Below, piece by piece: positions 1 to 9,065 of a DNA stretch of 37,933 bases. Location: positions 1-37,933 of IMG/VR virus record IMGVR_UViG_3300049825_000986, one strand, 5' to 3'. The first letter of the stretch is position 1. The number at the start of each line of letters is the position of its first letter. The notes beneath the pieces were generated by a model. The model did no database searches and was not told where the DNA came from. It was given only the letters and a program-made list of their open reading frames with translations. Source of the DNA: a virus. A program made the position numbers and the translations under genes.

Positions 1-1
1 T

Positions 2-100
2 TGGTTTAAGCTCAACAAAAAATTAGCCGAATATAAAAAGGTTAAGCAAAAAAACAAATCTAATAATTTAGGTAAGAGTGCCGGAACAAATAATCATTGA
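2..100 (+). CDS. C-terminal end of a gene upstream of the tape measure (partial)
   Basis: An open frame enters from the left edge and ends at TGA 98-100, giving a Lys/Asn-rich tail of 32 residues. It overlaps the GTG start of the tape measure gene by 23 nt. In tailed phages the position just before the tape measure usually holds the tail assembly chaperones, often a frameshifted pair, so this may be the end of such a gene. The sequence itself carries no recognisable motif, and the start is outside the window. Confidence 0.45.
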   Translation, partial: WFKLNKKLAEYKKVKQKNKSNNLGKSAGTNNH

Positions 101-3100
101 GTTCATAGGTGATGCTAGTAAGTTAGCACCTGCAGTGGATGTATTGGAGCAATTAGGTCAGATTGATGCAAAAGCTGCACAGTCTTTCCGTGCAAGTAAC
201 GCCGAACTTGCTAAAAGGGAAACTATACTTAAAAAAACGAATGCTGAAGAGCAAAAGCAGGTAAAGACAATTAATGATGTTGGTAAAAGTGTTGCAAAGC
301 TTGGCTCAACATTTAAACAAGCTTTCGAAGCAGAGATTATGACTGCAATAGATGAAGCAGGTATCTCTATAGAAGAATTTGAGGCAGCTCTTAAAAAAAA
401 TGGAATTACATTAGACTCTTATATAAAATCCCAAATAGACCTAAAAGGACAGCTTAAGCAAACGGTTAATGCAATGACCATTTTAAAAGCAAATAACGAA
501 GATGTTAGCGTACAATATGAAGAATTGAAAGAAAAAGCTGGCGGTTTGAAAAAAGCGATTAATGATGTCAACAAAGAAGTTAAAGAATCAGGGAGTGATA
601 CCAAAGGGCTTTCCAAACTAATAGAACTTACAAGAGGTATTGCAGGTGGTTACGCTGTACTATCTGCAGGAGCTGCAATATTTGGTGACGAGAATAAAAA
701 TGTAGAAGAAACGATAGCACAAGTAAATTCTGCTATGGCTGTTATGCAAGGGCTACAAGAAATTGGTATAATATTAAATAAAACAGAATATCAATCTTTA
801 GGTGCAATTGTTGGGTTACAAAGAGTGCAAGTAATTCAAACTAATTTACAAACAGCTGCGGAAAGTAAAAGTGTTATTGTTAGATGGTTGGCAGTTGCTG
901 CACAAAGAGCCTTGAATGTAGCAATGAGTGCAAACCCAATAGGAATTTTAATAGTTGGTATTGCAGCTGTAGCTGCTGGATTAGCTCTTTTTGGAACTAA
1001 TGCTAGAGAAAGCGCAAGAGCTCAGGCAGAGCTAAATTCTACTCTTAAAGACTTGGGAGAGTATTTGGATGAAGATTTGAAAAGAATAGAAAACTTCAAT
1101 GCAAAAATGGTTGCATTTGGTTTAGTAAGAGGTGAAGGATATAATTTTTTTATTAAAAAGGAAGAAGAATTATATAATGCAGAGCTTGTTAGAATTCAAG
1201 AGAGTATTAATAATGCAAATAAATTATTAGATGATGAAAAAAAGATCAATAAACTAAGTGAAGAAGATTTTAAAAAACTTTTGGAAAGCAAACAAAAAGC
1301 AGAAGAAAAAAAACAAGCTATTATTGATAAAGCTGACATTAGAAAATATGAAATACAAAGAGAACAATATGAAAGAGATATAAAAAGTTTTACCGCATAC
1401 CAAGATGCAAAAGTATTTATTGCACGAAAAGGGAGTATTGCAGAATTGGAAGCACAAATCAATGCTTCAAAAGCAAGAAGAGATGCAGAACTAAATCTAA
1501 ACCCAGATTTAACACCTGGAGAAAGAGCAAAAATTATTGCTCAAACAAACAGGGAAATACTTGAATTAGACAATGCAATAACAGTTAAGAGACTTCAAAA
1601 TATTAAATTTCTTAAAGATGCTGCATTATTAAATGCAAAAGCTGGATCTATTGCAGAATTACAAATAAAAAAAGATGCTGTTATTGCAAGTAGAAATGTT
1701 GAATTAGCAGCATTAGGTATATCTACTGAACAGCAAAAAGCAATTAGAGCTTCTAGTGCTCGAGAAATTAAAGAAATAGATGCTCAATTACAACAGAGAA
1801 GAATTCAGTTACAAATTGATAGTAATGATGCTTTGTTATCAAAAGCAAAAGAGGGTAGTAAAGAGCAGTTTAAATTTTCTATAGAAGCCTTAAAATTACA
1901 GTATGAATATGATTTAAAAGAGCTCGGAATTACTGCTAATAAAAAAACTGCAATAGAAGAAAAGTACTTAAAATCTGTTAGAGATTTAACAAAGCAGTTT
2001 AATAAGCAAACTGCAGAAGATACTGTTAATACAAAATTATCTGATACCAATACCAAATTGGCCGCCTTACAAAAAGCAAGTACAAGTGCAACGAATGCAG
2101 AAGTTTTAGGTCTTAAAAAACAAGCAATTGACGAACAGGTACAATTAGAAATTATATCTGCAGAGTTTTCTATACACAATGAGCAGGCAAAACAGGCAAA
2201 ACTCAAAGAGATTATAGCTAAGGCAAATGCTGAAAAACTTGCTTTAGAAGAAGCACAAAAGATTGCAATTATAAATAATAGCCTTGAAACTACGCAACTA
2301 GAGATAGCGTTGGAGCAAAATAAACAAATAAAAATACTAAACACTGGCGGCTTCGGATTTAAAAAAAGAATCGAAGCAAGAAAAGAAATCAAACGATTAG
2401 AGATTGAGGCTATAAAAGCAGAAGAAAACGCTAACGAAGAAAAGTTTAAAAAACAACTTATAACGCTAGAAGAATATGAAAAAAAGAAACTAGAAATTTC
2501 TAAAAAATATTCCGATAAGGATTTGGAAAATACAATTGAAAAAGAGGATTTAAAAAAACAAATAAAAGAAGCATCAATAAAATTAGCACAAGATATTTCC
2601 AATGCTTACTTTGAGGTAGAACAAGCTCAAATACAAGCAAGATTAGATAGTGAATTGAAGCGTATTGATGAACAAAAAAGTAAGGAATTGGAAAATGCCA
2701 ATCTTACCGAGCAGCAAAAAGCCGACATCAATGCTAAGTATCGTGAAAAAGAAAGAGCAATTAGACGTAAAGCTGCTGAAGATGAGAAACAAGCTAAAAT
2801 TACCCAAGCTTTAATTAATGGAGCTTTAGCAATAACTAATATTCTTGCAACTATGCCAAAGTTTGATTTTGGTGTTGCATCTGCATTAGCTATAGGTGCA
2901 TCAATAGTTAGTACAGGAATTGCAGTTGCCAAAATTAAATCGACTCCAATTCCTGCGTTTAAAACTGGTACAAAAAATGCCCCATCTGGTTATGCATTGG
3001 TAGGAGAGGAAGGTCCAGAGATTGTAAAACTAAATGGTGGTGAAAAAATATATAAGTATAAAGATAGTATGCGCATCGCCGATGCCTGGCGTGGCGGTTT

Positions 3101-3353
3101 GGCTGCAAATGCAGATGAAATTCTTACAATGGGTGGTAGACTTCCAATATTTAATAATGAAGCAGTAAGCAATACTTATGTTGATAAATCGGGTAGTTTA
3201 AGTATAGATTATACAAAACTTGGTAAAGCTATTGTAAGCCAACTGCCAAAGCCTGTAATTAATAATATAATAATGGATGAAAATGGATTTTCGAAATACA
3301 TTATAGATAATGGTAACAAAACAACTATTAAAAACGAAAGATATACATTTTAA
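78..3353 (+). CDS. Tape measure protein
   Basis: 1091 residues, the longest protein here. Most of it is charged, Lys/Glu/Ala/Gln-rich helix typical of coiled coil. Hydrophobic stretches lie near residues 185-205, 285-310 and 915-965. The C-terminal part contains SGYALVGEEGPEIVKLNGGE, the signature found near the end of many phage tape measures. Tape measures set tail length and line the tail tube until DNA ejection; at the usual ~0.15 nm per residue this one predicts a tail of roughly 160 nm. Three related segments with a ~70-residue period begin near residues 449, 519 and 589 (A-x-x-GS-x-AE/EQ). The start is GTG, chosen because the protein begins with the usual EIIIEF-like strand and no ATG is near. 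It abuts the next gene with a TAATG overlap. Confidence 0.93.
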   Translation: MPEQIIIEFIGDASKLAPAVDVLEQLGQIDAKAAQSFRASNAELAKRETILKKTNAEEQKQVKTINDVGKSVAKLGSTFKQAFEAEIMTAIDEAGISIEEFEAALKKNGITLDSYIKSQIDLKGQLKQTVNAMTILKANNEDVSVQYEELKEKAGGLKKAINDVNKEVKESGSDTKGLSKLIELTRGIAGGYAVLSAGAAIFGDENKNVEETIAQVNSAMAVMQGLQEIGIILNKTEYQSLGAIVGLQRVQVIQTNLQTAAESKSVIVRWLAVAAQRALNVAMSANPIGILIVGIAAVAAGLALFGTNARESARAQAELNSTLKDLGEYLDEDLKRIENFNAKMVAFGLVRGEGYNFFIKKEEELYNAELVRIQESINNANKLLDDEKKINKLSEEDFKKLLESKQKAEEKKQAIIDKADIRKYEIQREQYERDIKSFTAYQDAKVFIARKGSIAELEAQINASKARRDAELNLNPDLTPGERAKIIAQTNREILELDNAITVKRLQNIKFLKDAALLNAKAGSIAELQIKKDAVIASRNVELAALGISTEQQKAIRASSAREIKEIDAQLQQRRIQLQIDSNDALLSKAKEGSKEQFKFSIEALKLQYEYDLKELGITANKKTAIEEKYLKSVRDLTKQFNKQTAEDTVNTKLSDTNTKLAALQKASTSATNAEVLGLKKQAIDEQVQLEIISAEFSIHNEQAKQAKLKEIIAKANAEKLALEEAQKIAIINNSLETTQLEIALEQNKQIKILNTGGFGFKKRIEARKEIKRLEIEAIKAEENANEEKFKKQLITLEEYEKKKLEISKKYSDKDLENTIEKEDLKKQIKEASIKLAQDISNAYFEVEQAQIQARLDSELKRIDEQKSKELENANLTEQQKADINAKYREKERAIRRKAAEDEKQAKITQALINGALAITNILATMPKFDFGVASALAIGASIVSTGIAVAKIKSTPIPAFKTGTKNAPSGYALVGEEGPEIVKLNGGEKIYKYKDSMRIADAWRGGLAANADEILTMGGRLPIFNNEAVSNTYVDKSGSLSIDYTKLGKAIVSQLPKPVINNIIMDENGFSKYIIDNGNKTTIKNERYTF

Positions 3354-5635
3354 TGAATTGGATCTTTACCATATTAGACCGAAATAACGTTGCTCATCTA
3401 ATTGATGAACCTATAGGCTTTTCTGATTGTGAAATTGAGATTAAACGAGATTTGGAAACACACGGTATTTTCTTTGATTACCAAAAAAATGATTTTTCTT
3501 TTGATGGTACTGCTATGCAATTAATTAGGAAAGAATATGATGACTATGGTGTGGAAGGCAATATGCAGTTAATTATAGAATGGAGTTGTAATAATGAGTT
3601 AGTCGAGCTATATAGAGGAAAATTATTGTTTGCTGATTATAATTATACCTGTGGGGATGAATGCTTTGTTAAACTTCCTATGGAAACCAGCAGCGACATA
3701 CTAAACTTAAAAAATAAAAAGGATCAAAAGGTAAATTTATTAACAGATAAAGCTTTCGATGGTACTACTTCTTTAGTGCCTTATAATAAACTTGGTTTTG
3801 AAATGTCTTTACCAAGCAAAGCCATATTATTGCAAAACAAAAGCTTAAATGAAACATTAAATATTACTCCAGTTTTAGGGCAATATCCTGGCTTTGTGCC
3901 AAGTGGAGCAAGTTGGGCACAAGGAGGTTTTGGAATGGTTGATTTTGGGTTTACAAAAACTATATCTAGTGAAATTGGTAACTATTTTACAAATTCTCAA
4001 CCAAGGTTTAATGATTTGGATATTGCAGATTCCAACGGGTTTGTAGTGTCTGGAATAAGTGCATTTGTAAAAATGTATCCGCCGTATTGCGATACTATTT
4101 ATAACCTACAGCCAGGCACACCTAATTATGGTGTTGCAACCTATCCTTATAAACTAGACATACAATTAGCTGGCACTTTAAAAAACTTGAATTGTAGAAG
4201 CCTTGGTGGTTGTGTCTTTTTTATTTACAAAAAAAATAGTGCTGGAATTTTATCGGAAGTATACAGGCAAGTTGTTTTGGATTTACCCCTTACAACTAAT
4301 AATGATATACCTTTTAATATAAATTACATAGATAATAATTTTCCACTAGATAATGGCGATCAAATATTTAGTTTTCTTTCTTTAACATATTTAAAATATG
4401 CAACTGCAATTACTAATAATTTAGATGCATTTCAAATTGAATGCGCCGCTAATAACTACTTTAAATTAACTAATTTAAGTGTTACCGAACCTACTTTAAG
4501 TAAAGTTTTTATGGTTAATGAAGCTTTTAGTAGAATAACTGAAGCTATAACAAACGATGCGGTAAGAGTGTATAGTGATTATTTTGGACGAACTGATGCA
4601 CAGCCTTATACAAGTATACAAGATGGCTGTGGAAGCTTAGAAGTGATTACAAAAGGCTTGTATTTAAGAAGGCAGGAAAATAGAATACCTAACCAGCCTT
4701 TTACAATGAATGTAAGTTTACAAGATATGTTAGAGGGACTGGAACCAATACATCATATCGGCATAGGTTTTGAAAATGACCCTAATAGAGTAGGCTATAA
4801 CCTTCTTAGAATAGAAAATTGGAAATATTTTTATAAACAAACCGTTGTGCTTAGTTGTGTTGGAGTTAACAAGATTGATAATGAGGTTATCAAAAGTGAA
4901 CATTATTCTACTTTTAAAATTGGTTACGAAAAATGGGAAGCCGAAGAATACAATGGCTTGGATGAATTTTTAACCAAACGTAATTTTAGAACTACTTTAA
5001 GTCAAATTAAGAATGAGCTTTCTAAATTGAGTAAATTTATAACAAGTGGTTATGCCATAGAGATTACTAAGCGAAAATTTAGCGCAGATAGTAAGGATTG
5101 GCGTTATGACAATGATACTTTTTTGATTTGCTGCAAAAGAAATAATTCAAACGATATTATAGTTGAACTTGGCAATATTCTCAATCCACAAAATATTATA
5201 GATCCTGACACCATTTATAATTACAGAATATCCCCAATTCGTAATGCTTTGCGTTGGATGAACAAAATATTTGCAAGTTATAATAACATCAACCCTACTA
5301 ACAATATTATATTTATGGACGGCGATGGCAATTATTTTGCCAGTGGCGAAATGGCATCTTCTGATTGCAAGTTTGAAAATCAAGAAGTTTTCGAAAGCCA
5401 AAACATAGATAATTCACTCTATGGAGATCCTAATAAAGCTGCACCAATATTAAAACCTGAAAGAGACACTTTTCAATATCCATTAAGTGTTAAGGAATTT
5501 AGAGAATTATTAAGCAATCCTTATGGAGTTATAGAGTATAATAACACATGTATAAATAGCGAAGGATGGATAGATACGATAAAATATAAACCAAGCATTG
5601 GAACAGCAACTTTCAAATTAATTCCTAAATATTAA
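3353..5635 (+). CDS. Distal tail / baseplate protein (putative)
   Basis: 760 residues starting MNWIFTILD; its ATG overlaps the tape measure stop (TAATG). The protein is mixed alpha/beta with many aromatic residues and no signal peptide or membrane segment. The position directly after the tape measure is that of the distal tail or baseplate hub proteins, which join tail tube to host-binding proteins. Similar large proteins sit here in other Bacteroidota siphophages and prophages. I see no catalytic motif. The role is inferred from position and size, not from a recognised domain. Confidence 0.6.
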   Translation: MNWIFTILDRNNVAHLIDEPIGFSDCEIEIKRDLETHGIFFDYQKNDFSFDGTAMQLIRKEYDDYGVEGNMQLIIEWSCNNELVELYRGKLLFADYNYTCGDECFVKLPMETSSDILNLKNKKDQKVNLLTDKAFDGTTSLVPYNKLGFEMSLPSKAILLQNKSLNETLNITPVLGQYPGFVPSGASWAQGGFGMVDFGFTKTISSEIGNYFTNSQPRFNDLDIADSNGFVVSGISAFVKMYPPYCDTIYNLQPGTPNYGVATYPYKLDIQLAGTLKNLNCRSLGGCVFFIYKKNSAGILSEVYRQVVLDLPLTTNNDIPFNINYIDNNFPLDNGDQIFSFLSLTYLKYATAITNNLDAFQIECAANNYFKLTNLSVTEPTLSKVFMVNEAFSRITEAITNDAVRVYSDYFGRTDAQPYTSIQDGCGSLEVITKGLYLRRQENRIPNQPFTMNVSLQDMLEGLEPIHHIGIGFENDPNRVGYNLLRIENWKYFYKQTVVLSCVGVNKIDNEVIKSEHYSTFKIGYEKWEAEEYNGLDEFLTKRNFRTTLSQIKNELSKLSKFITSGYAIEITKRKFSADSKDWRYDNDTFLICCKRNNSNDIIVELGNILNPQNIIDPDTIYNYRISPIRNALRWMNKIFASYNNINPTNNIIFMDGDGNYFASGEMASSDCKFENQEVFESQNIDNSLYGDPNKAAPILKPERDTFQYPLSVKEFRELLSNPYGVIEYNNTCINSEGWIDTIKYKPSIGTATFKLIPKY

Positions 5636-5638
5636 ATT

Positions 5639-7147
5639 ATGGCAGTACAATTAATCAATAAAAAATTCAGCTTTTTACAATTTGGTTTTGATACCAATAC
5701 TGTAGCTACTTGTGGTTGTGATAATTGCTATTTACCTGTATTAGAAGATGCGGATATTGCTTTTCAAGTTCTGCTAAAAACTACTACAGCACTAGAAGCA
5801 ACTAATATAATGCTTTTAACTGAAGATAAATTTAACCTCTGCTTACTAAACAATGCAACTGTAACAGATAGTAGCACATTTAATGCTGCAATTAAACACA
5901 ACTATGTAGCTGAAAACATACACTTTGCACGTCATCAAATAAGTCCAACAGAGATAGTATTATACTGGCCACACGGTATTTTTGATTTAGTGAGTTTTGT
6001 ATTAATTGAAGAAGTATTTAGATTAGGAATAAAAATCGAAATAACTACAGGTGTGTTTATTGAATTCCCATCTAATAGGTTGTACAGAACAGATGACAAG
6101 TGCTTTACAAGTAGGCTTACTTACAGTTGTGATGAAGATAGCTATGGGTTTGTTTATTGTAATGTTGATTATCCTAATAGTGTTAGGCTTCCTTTTCATT
6201 TAACCAAGCCAAATTGGAATGACGATGAAAATATTTATGTAAGAAGTGATGGAAGTATTAAAATAACTAAATCAGTTACACAAAAAGAATATGAATGTTT
6301 TACTGATTGGTTAAACGAAGATTTTCACGAAAAATTTAAAATTGCATTATCCCATGATGATGTACAAGTTAATGCAGCAAAGTATACTGGCGGTATTCGT
6401 AAAAACGGAAAGTATGAGCCTAATTATGAAGAAACAAATATGGAAAATTTAGCTCCAGCATCTTTTAAAGTTTTTGCTACTCCATATTTAGTGAAAAATG
6501 ATAATTGCCAAGTATGTGAGCCTTTTATTAGCAATACCTGTGGTATCATTAACAGCTTAATTGGGTTAACTACAGATGATCCGGGAACTACTTGGAATAC
6601 AACTATTAGCTCTTGTACTTTCTCTAATGTATTGGTTGCTGGAGCAAACCAAACAGTAGATATATTAATTCGCGAAGGTGGAACAACTGGCGCATTTGTA
6701 AGCTCTGGCATAATTACATTTGATTATACCGGAGTATTAACTTCAACACCAAATCCATTTGTAATAAGTAATATACCAGATGCTTGGCTTAGCGTTGAAA
6801 TAAAAGCAATAAATACTTGTGGCACTCTCTATGTTGTTACAAGAAACAATCCAACAAATTGTAATGCACCTACTAATCTTGTATTAGTATCTAATGTACC
6901 ATCTACTGTTAATAATAACAATAACGATATTACGTTGCATTTTACACCTGCATCGGGTATTACTATGTACAATTTTGAGTTAGAAGATACAATTGCAGCC
7001 TCAATTATTTTCACTGGCAATATTGCACAAAATGGAAATCCGTCTACAATATTTTTAGCAAACTTAGCACCATCTAACTATCAGTATAGAATAAGAAGCA
7101 TTTGCGGTGGTGGTATTTATAGCGCATTTATAAGTATTAATTTATAA
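5639..7147 (+). CDS. Tail-tip / baseplate protein with fibronectin-III-like C-terminus
   Basis: 502 residues, three bases after the previous gene and so co-transcribed. The first ~280 residues are a mixed domain with several Cys (CGCDNC near residue 25, NCQVC near residue 285). The last ~220 residues are Thr/Ser/Asn-rich beta sequence. The end, from NAPTNLVLVSN to a YQYRIRSIC strand, reads like a fibronectin type III or Ig-like sandwich, a fold common on phage tail tips where it helps surface adhesion. Function is inferred from position and the beta-rich C-terminus. A host-recognition role is possible but unproven. Confidence 0.5.
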   Translation: MAVQLINKKFSFLQFGFDTNTVATCGCDNCYLPVLEDADIAFQVLLKTTTALEATNIMLLTEDKFNLCLLNNATVTDSSTFNAAIKHNYVAENIHFARHQISPTEIVLYWPHGIFDLVSFVLIEEVFRLGIKIEITTGVFIEFPSNRLYRTDDKCFTSRLTYSCDEDSYGFVYCNVDYPNSVRLPFHLTKPNWNDDENIYVRSDGSIKITKSVTQKEYECFTDWLNEDFHEKFKIALSHDDVQVNAAKYTGGIRKNGKYEPNYEETNMENLAPASFKVFATPYLVKNDNCQVCEPFISNTCGIINSLIGLTTDDPGTTWNTTISSCTFSNVLVAGANQTVDILIREGGTTGAFVSSGIITFDYTGVLTSTPNPFVISNIPDAWLSVEIKAINTCGTLYVVTRNNPTNCNAPTNLVLVSNVPSTVNNNNNDITLHFTPASGITMYNFELEDTIAASIIFTGNIAQNGNPSTIFLANLAPSNYQYRIRSICGGGIYSAFISINL

Positions 7148-7183
7148 ATGAAAAAAAACGAAACAAACTTTTAAGATTAAGAA

Positions 7184-8959
7184 ATGACAACATTCACACC
7201 AGAGCAATTAAAAACTTTTTTTTCTGGAAATTATTTTCACAAAACCTATAATGCAACTAAAGAAATTGCAGATGGGTTACGATTACACGCCGATGGTATT
7301 TACCCGAAAGCATTAATTGAAGAGCGCCGACCAAGCGAAGGATTGGCTGTAAAAGCGTATAGGCAAAAAATTTGGAAACCAATTACAAAAAGTACTGTAG
7401 GGCGTGTCATCTTAGCATTTCAAAAAATAAGAAAATCTGCAGATTGGTCCATAAAGTTTGACTCTACAAAATTGCCATCTAGTATAATTGAACAAGAAAG
7501 CCCAGCTAATTATTTAGAAAAAAATTTTCCCAAACATAACAGTTTAACAAATTGGGCTTTTAGTATTTTATTAAAAAGTTGGCTAATAGATAGCAATGGT
7601 TGCATTGCAGTTTTTCCAGAGCCATTTAAAAATAATATTCCTAACAGTTATCAAAATCCAATACCCTACATATTCGATGCTGATTGTATTATTGATTACA
7701 AAGAAGGAGAGTATTATGTACTTAAATCTACTGACAAAGTTATTTATGGAACAGATAAAAAAAGTTGGGGGGATGTTTATTATATATTGGATAAAAATTC
7801 AGTTTTTCGGTTTGAACAAATAGATAGTATTAGATCATTTAAATTGGCCTGGGAATATGTCCACAATCTTAATGAGGTGCAAGTAATACCAATGAAAGGG
7901 GTTTTTAAAAAAAATCAAGACAATCAAACAATTTATGAAAGCGTATTGCAAAATATGGTACCGTTCTTAGATGAAGCTGTACGTGAGTATAGCGATGTAC
8001 AAGCCGAGGTTGTAAAAAATATTCATTCAAAAGAATGGGAGTTTGTTACCGACGATTGCCAAAAATGTAAAGGCAAGGGAACTTATACTGCAACTGGATT
8101 AACCAATACAAGTGTAACTTGTGAATTGTGCAACGGATCTGGTGGAAAAACGAGAGGTCCATATTCTACTTTACAAATTAAAGCGCCTATGGCTGGCGAA
8201 ATTTCGGTACCAACTCCGCCAATGGGTTATGTACAAAAAGATACCAGCATTATAGAAATACAAGACAAGAGGGTAGAAAAACACAAGCTAGATGCATTAG
8301 CTAGTGTTAATATGCAATTTTTAGAACAAATACCTTTGAACCAAAGTGGTGTAGCAAAAGAAGTGGATCAAGATGGATTAAATACTACAGTAAACTTTGT
8401 TGCCGAAAACATAGTTTATATGATGGATAGGTTTGCATACTTATCCATTGAGCAACGCTACAATACAGTAGTTTCCGACAAGCAAACAAGAATGGATTTG
8501 CTACCTACAATTGCAGTTCCAGACAAGTTAGATTTATTGAGTGCATCCTATTTAGAAACACAACTGAAGAATGCTAAGGATGCAAAAGCTAATCCTGTTA
8601 TTATTGTAGCTATGGAAAAGGAATATGCAAATAAAAAATTTGCAAATGACCCACAAGTAAGAGATATGGTAAGCTTAATTCTTTCTTTAGATCCCTTAGC
8701 TGGAGTTAGCGAAGATGATAAATTAAGCAGATTAGGCAATAAAGGTATTACAATGGAAACTTATGTAATGAGTTGCAATTTGCAAGAATTTATAAACCGT
8801 GCAATTGATGAAAAAGGAGATGCTTTTTATACTTTAAAAACAAAGGACCAAAAGATAATTATTAGAGAATTTGCTAAACAACAAATTGAAGAAGAAAACA
8901 CAACTTCAAAAATAATCGATTTGGCTAACGCCGAAAACGATCCGCTAACCAAGCAATAA
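7184..8959 (+). CDS. Portal protein with a four-cysteine zinc insertion
   Basis: 591 residues. It lies directly before the MuF minor head protein, the usual place of the portal, which forms the dodecameric ring through which DNA enters and leaves the capsid. The N-terminal half (FFSGNYFHKTYNATKEIADGL and onward) and the helical C-terminal half with MDRFAYLSIEQRYN fit a Bacteroidota portal-like family. Residues 292-320 carry two CxxCxGxG units (C292/C295 and C313/C316) as in the DnaJ zinc-binding region, probably a structural zinc site in a surface insertion. The C-terminus is acidic. The assignment rests on size and context; no signature was confirmed by search. Confidence 0.7.
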   Translation: MTTFTPEQLKTFFSGNYFHKTYNATKEIADGLRLHADGIYPKALIEERRPSEGLAVKAYRQKIWKPITKSTVGRVILAFQKIRKSADWSIKFDSTKLPSSIIEQESPANYLEKNFPKHNSLTNWAFSILLKSWLIDSNGCIAVFPEPFKNNIPNSYQNPIPYIFDADCIIDYKEGEYYVLKSTDKVIYGTDKKSWGDVYYILDKNSVFRFEQIDSIRSFKLAWEYVHNLNEVQVIPMKGVFKKNQDNQTIYESVLQNMVPFLDEAVREYSDVQAEVVKNIHSKEWEFVTDDCQKCKGKGTYTATGLTNTSVTCELCNGSGGKTRGPYSTLQIKAPMAGEISVPTPPMGYVQKDTSIIEIQDKRVEKHKLDALASVNMQFLEQIPLNQSGVAKEVDQDGLNTTVNFVAENIVYMMDRFAYLSIEQRYNTVVSDKQTRMDLLPTIAVPDKLDLLSASYLETQLKNAKDAKANPVIIVAMEKEYANKKFANDPQVRDMVSLILSLDPLAGVSEDDKLSRLGNKGITMETYVMSCNLQEFINRAIDEKGDAFYTLKTKDQKIIIREFAKQQIEEENTTSKIIDLANAENDPLTKQ

Positions 8960-9065
8960 AACGAGCAGGAATTTTAAAAATAATTGTCAAAAGTTCTAAT
9001 CTGGAATTACTGGGCTTATACATAGCCAACAAAAATAAAACAAATATTATTATGCAGCAAAAGCT

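Noticed and set aside
1805-2602. Long minus-strand open frame inside the tape measure gene
   Set aside because: It is a mirror of the Lys/Glu/Ala-rich coiled coil; its Ser/Phe/Cys-rich composition is typical of an antisense shadow, and it lacks spacing or promoter support.
7596-7823. 75-residue plus-strand frame inside the portal gene
   Set aside because: Alternative frame of a well-supported gene, with Ile/Leu/Phe-rich wrong-frame composition.
8057-8140. DnaJ protein fused to the portal
   Set aside because: Only the four-Cys pattern is present; there is no J domain or HPD in this protein, so it is an insertion with a zinc-site pattern, not a DnaJ fusion.
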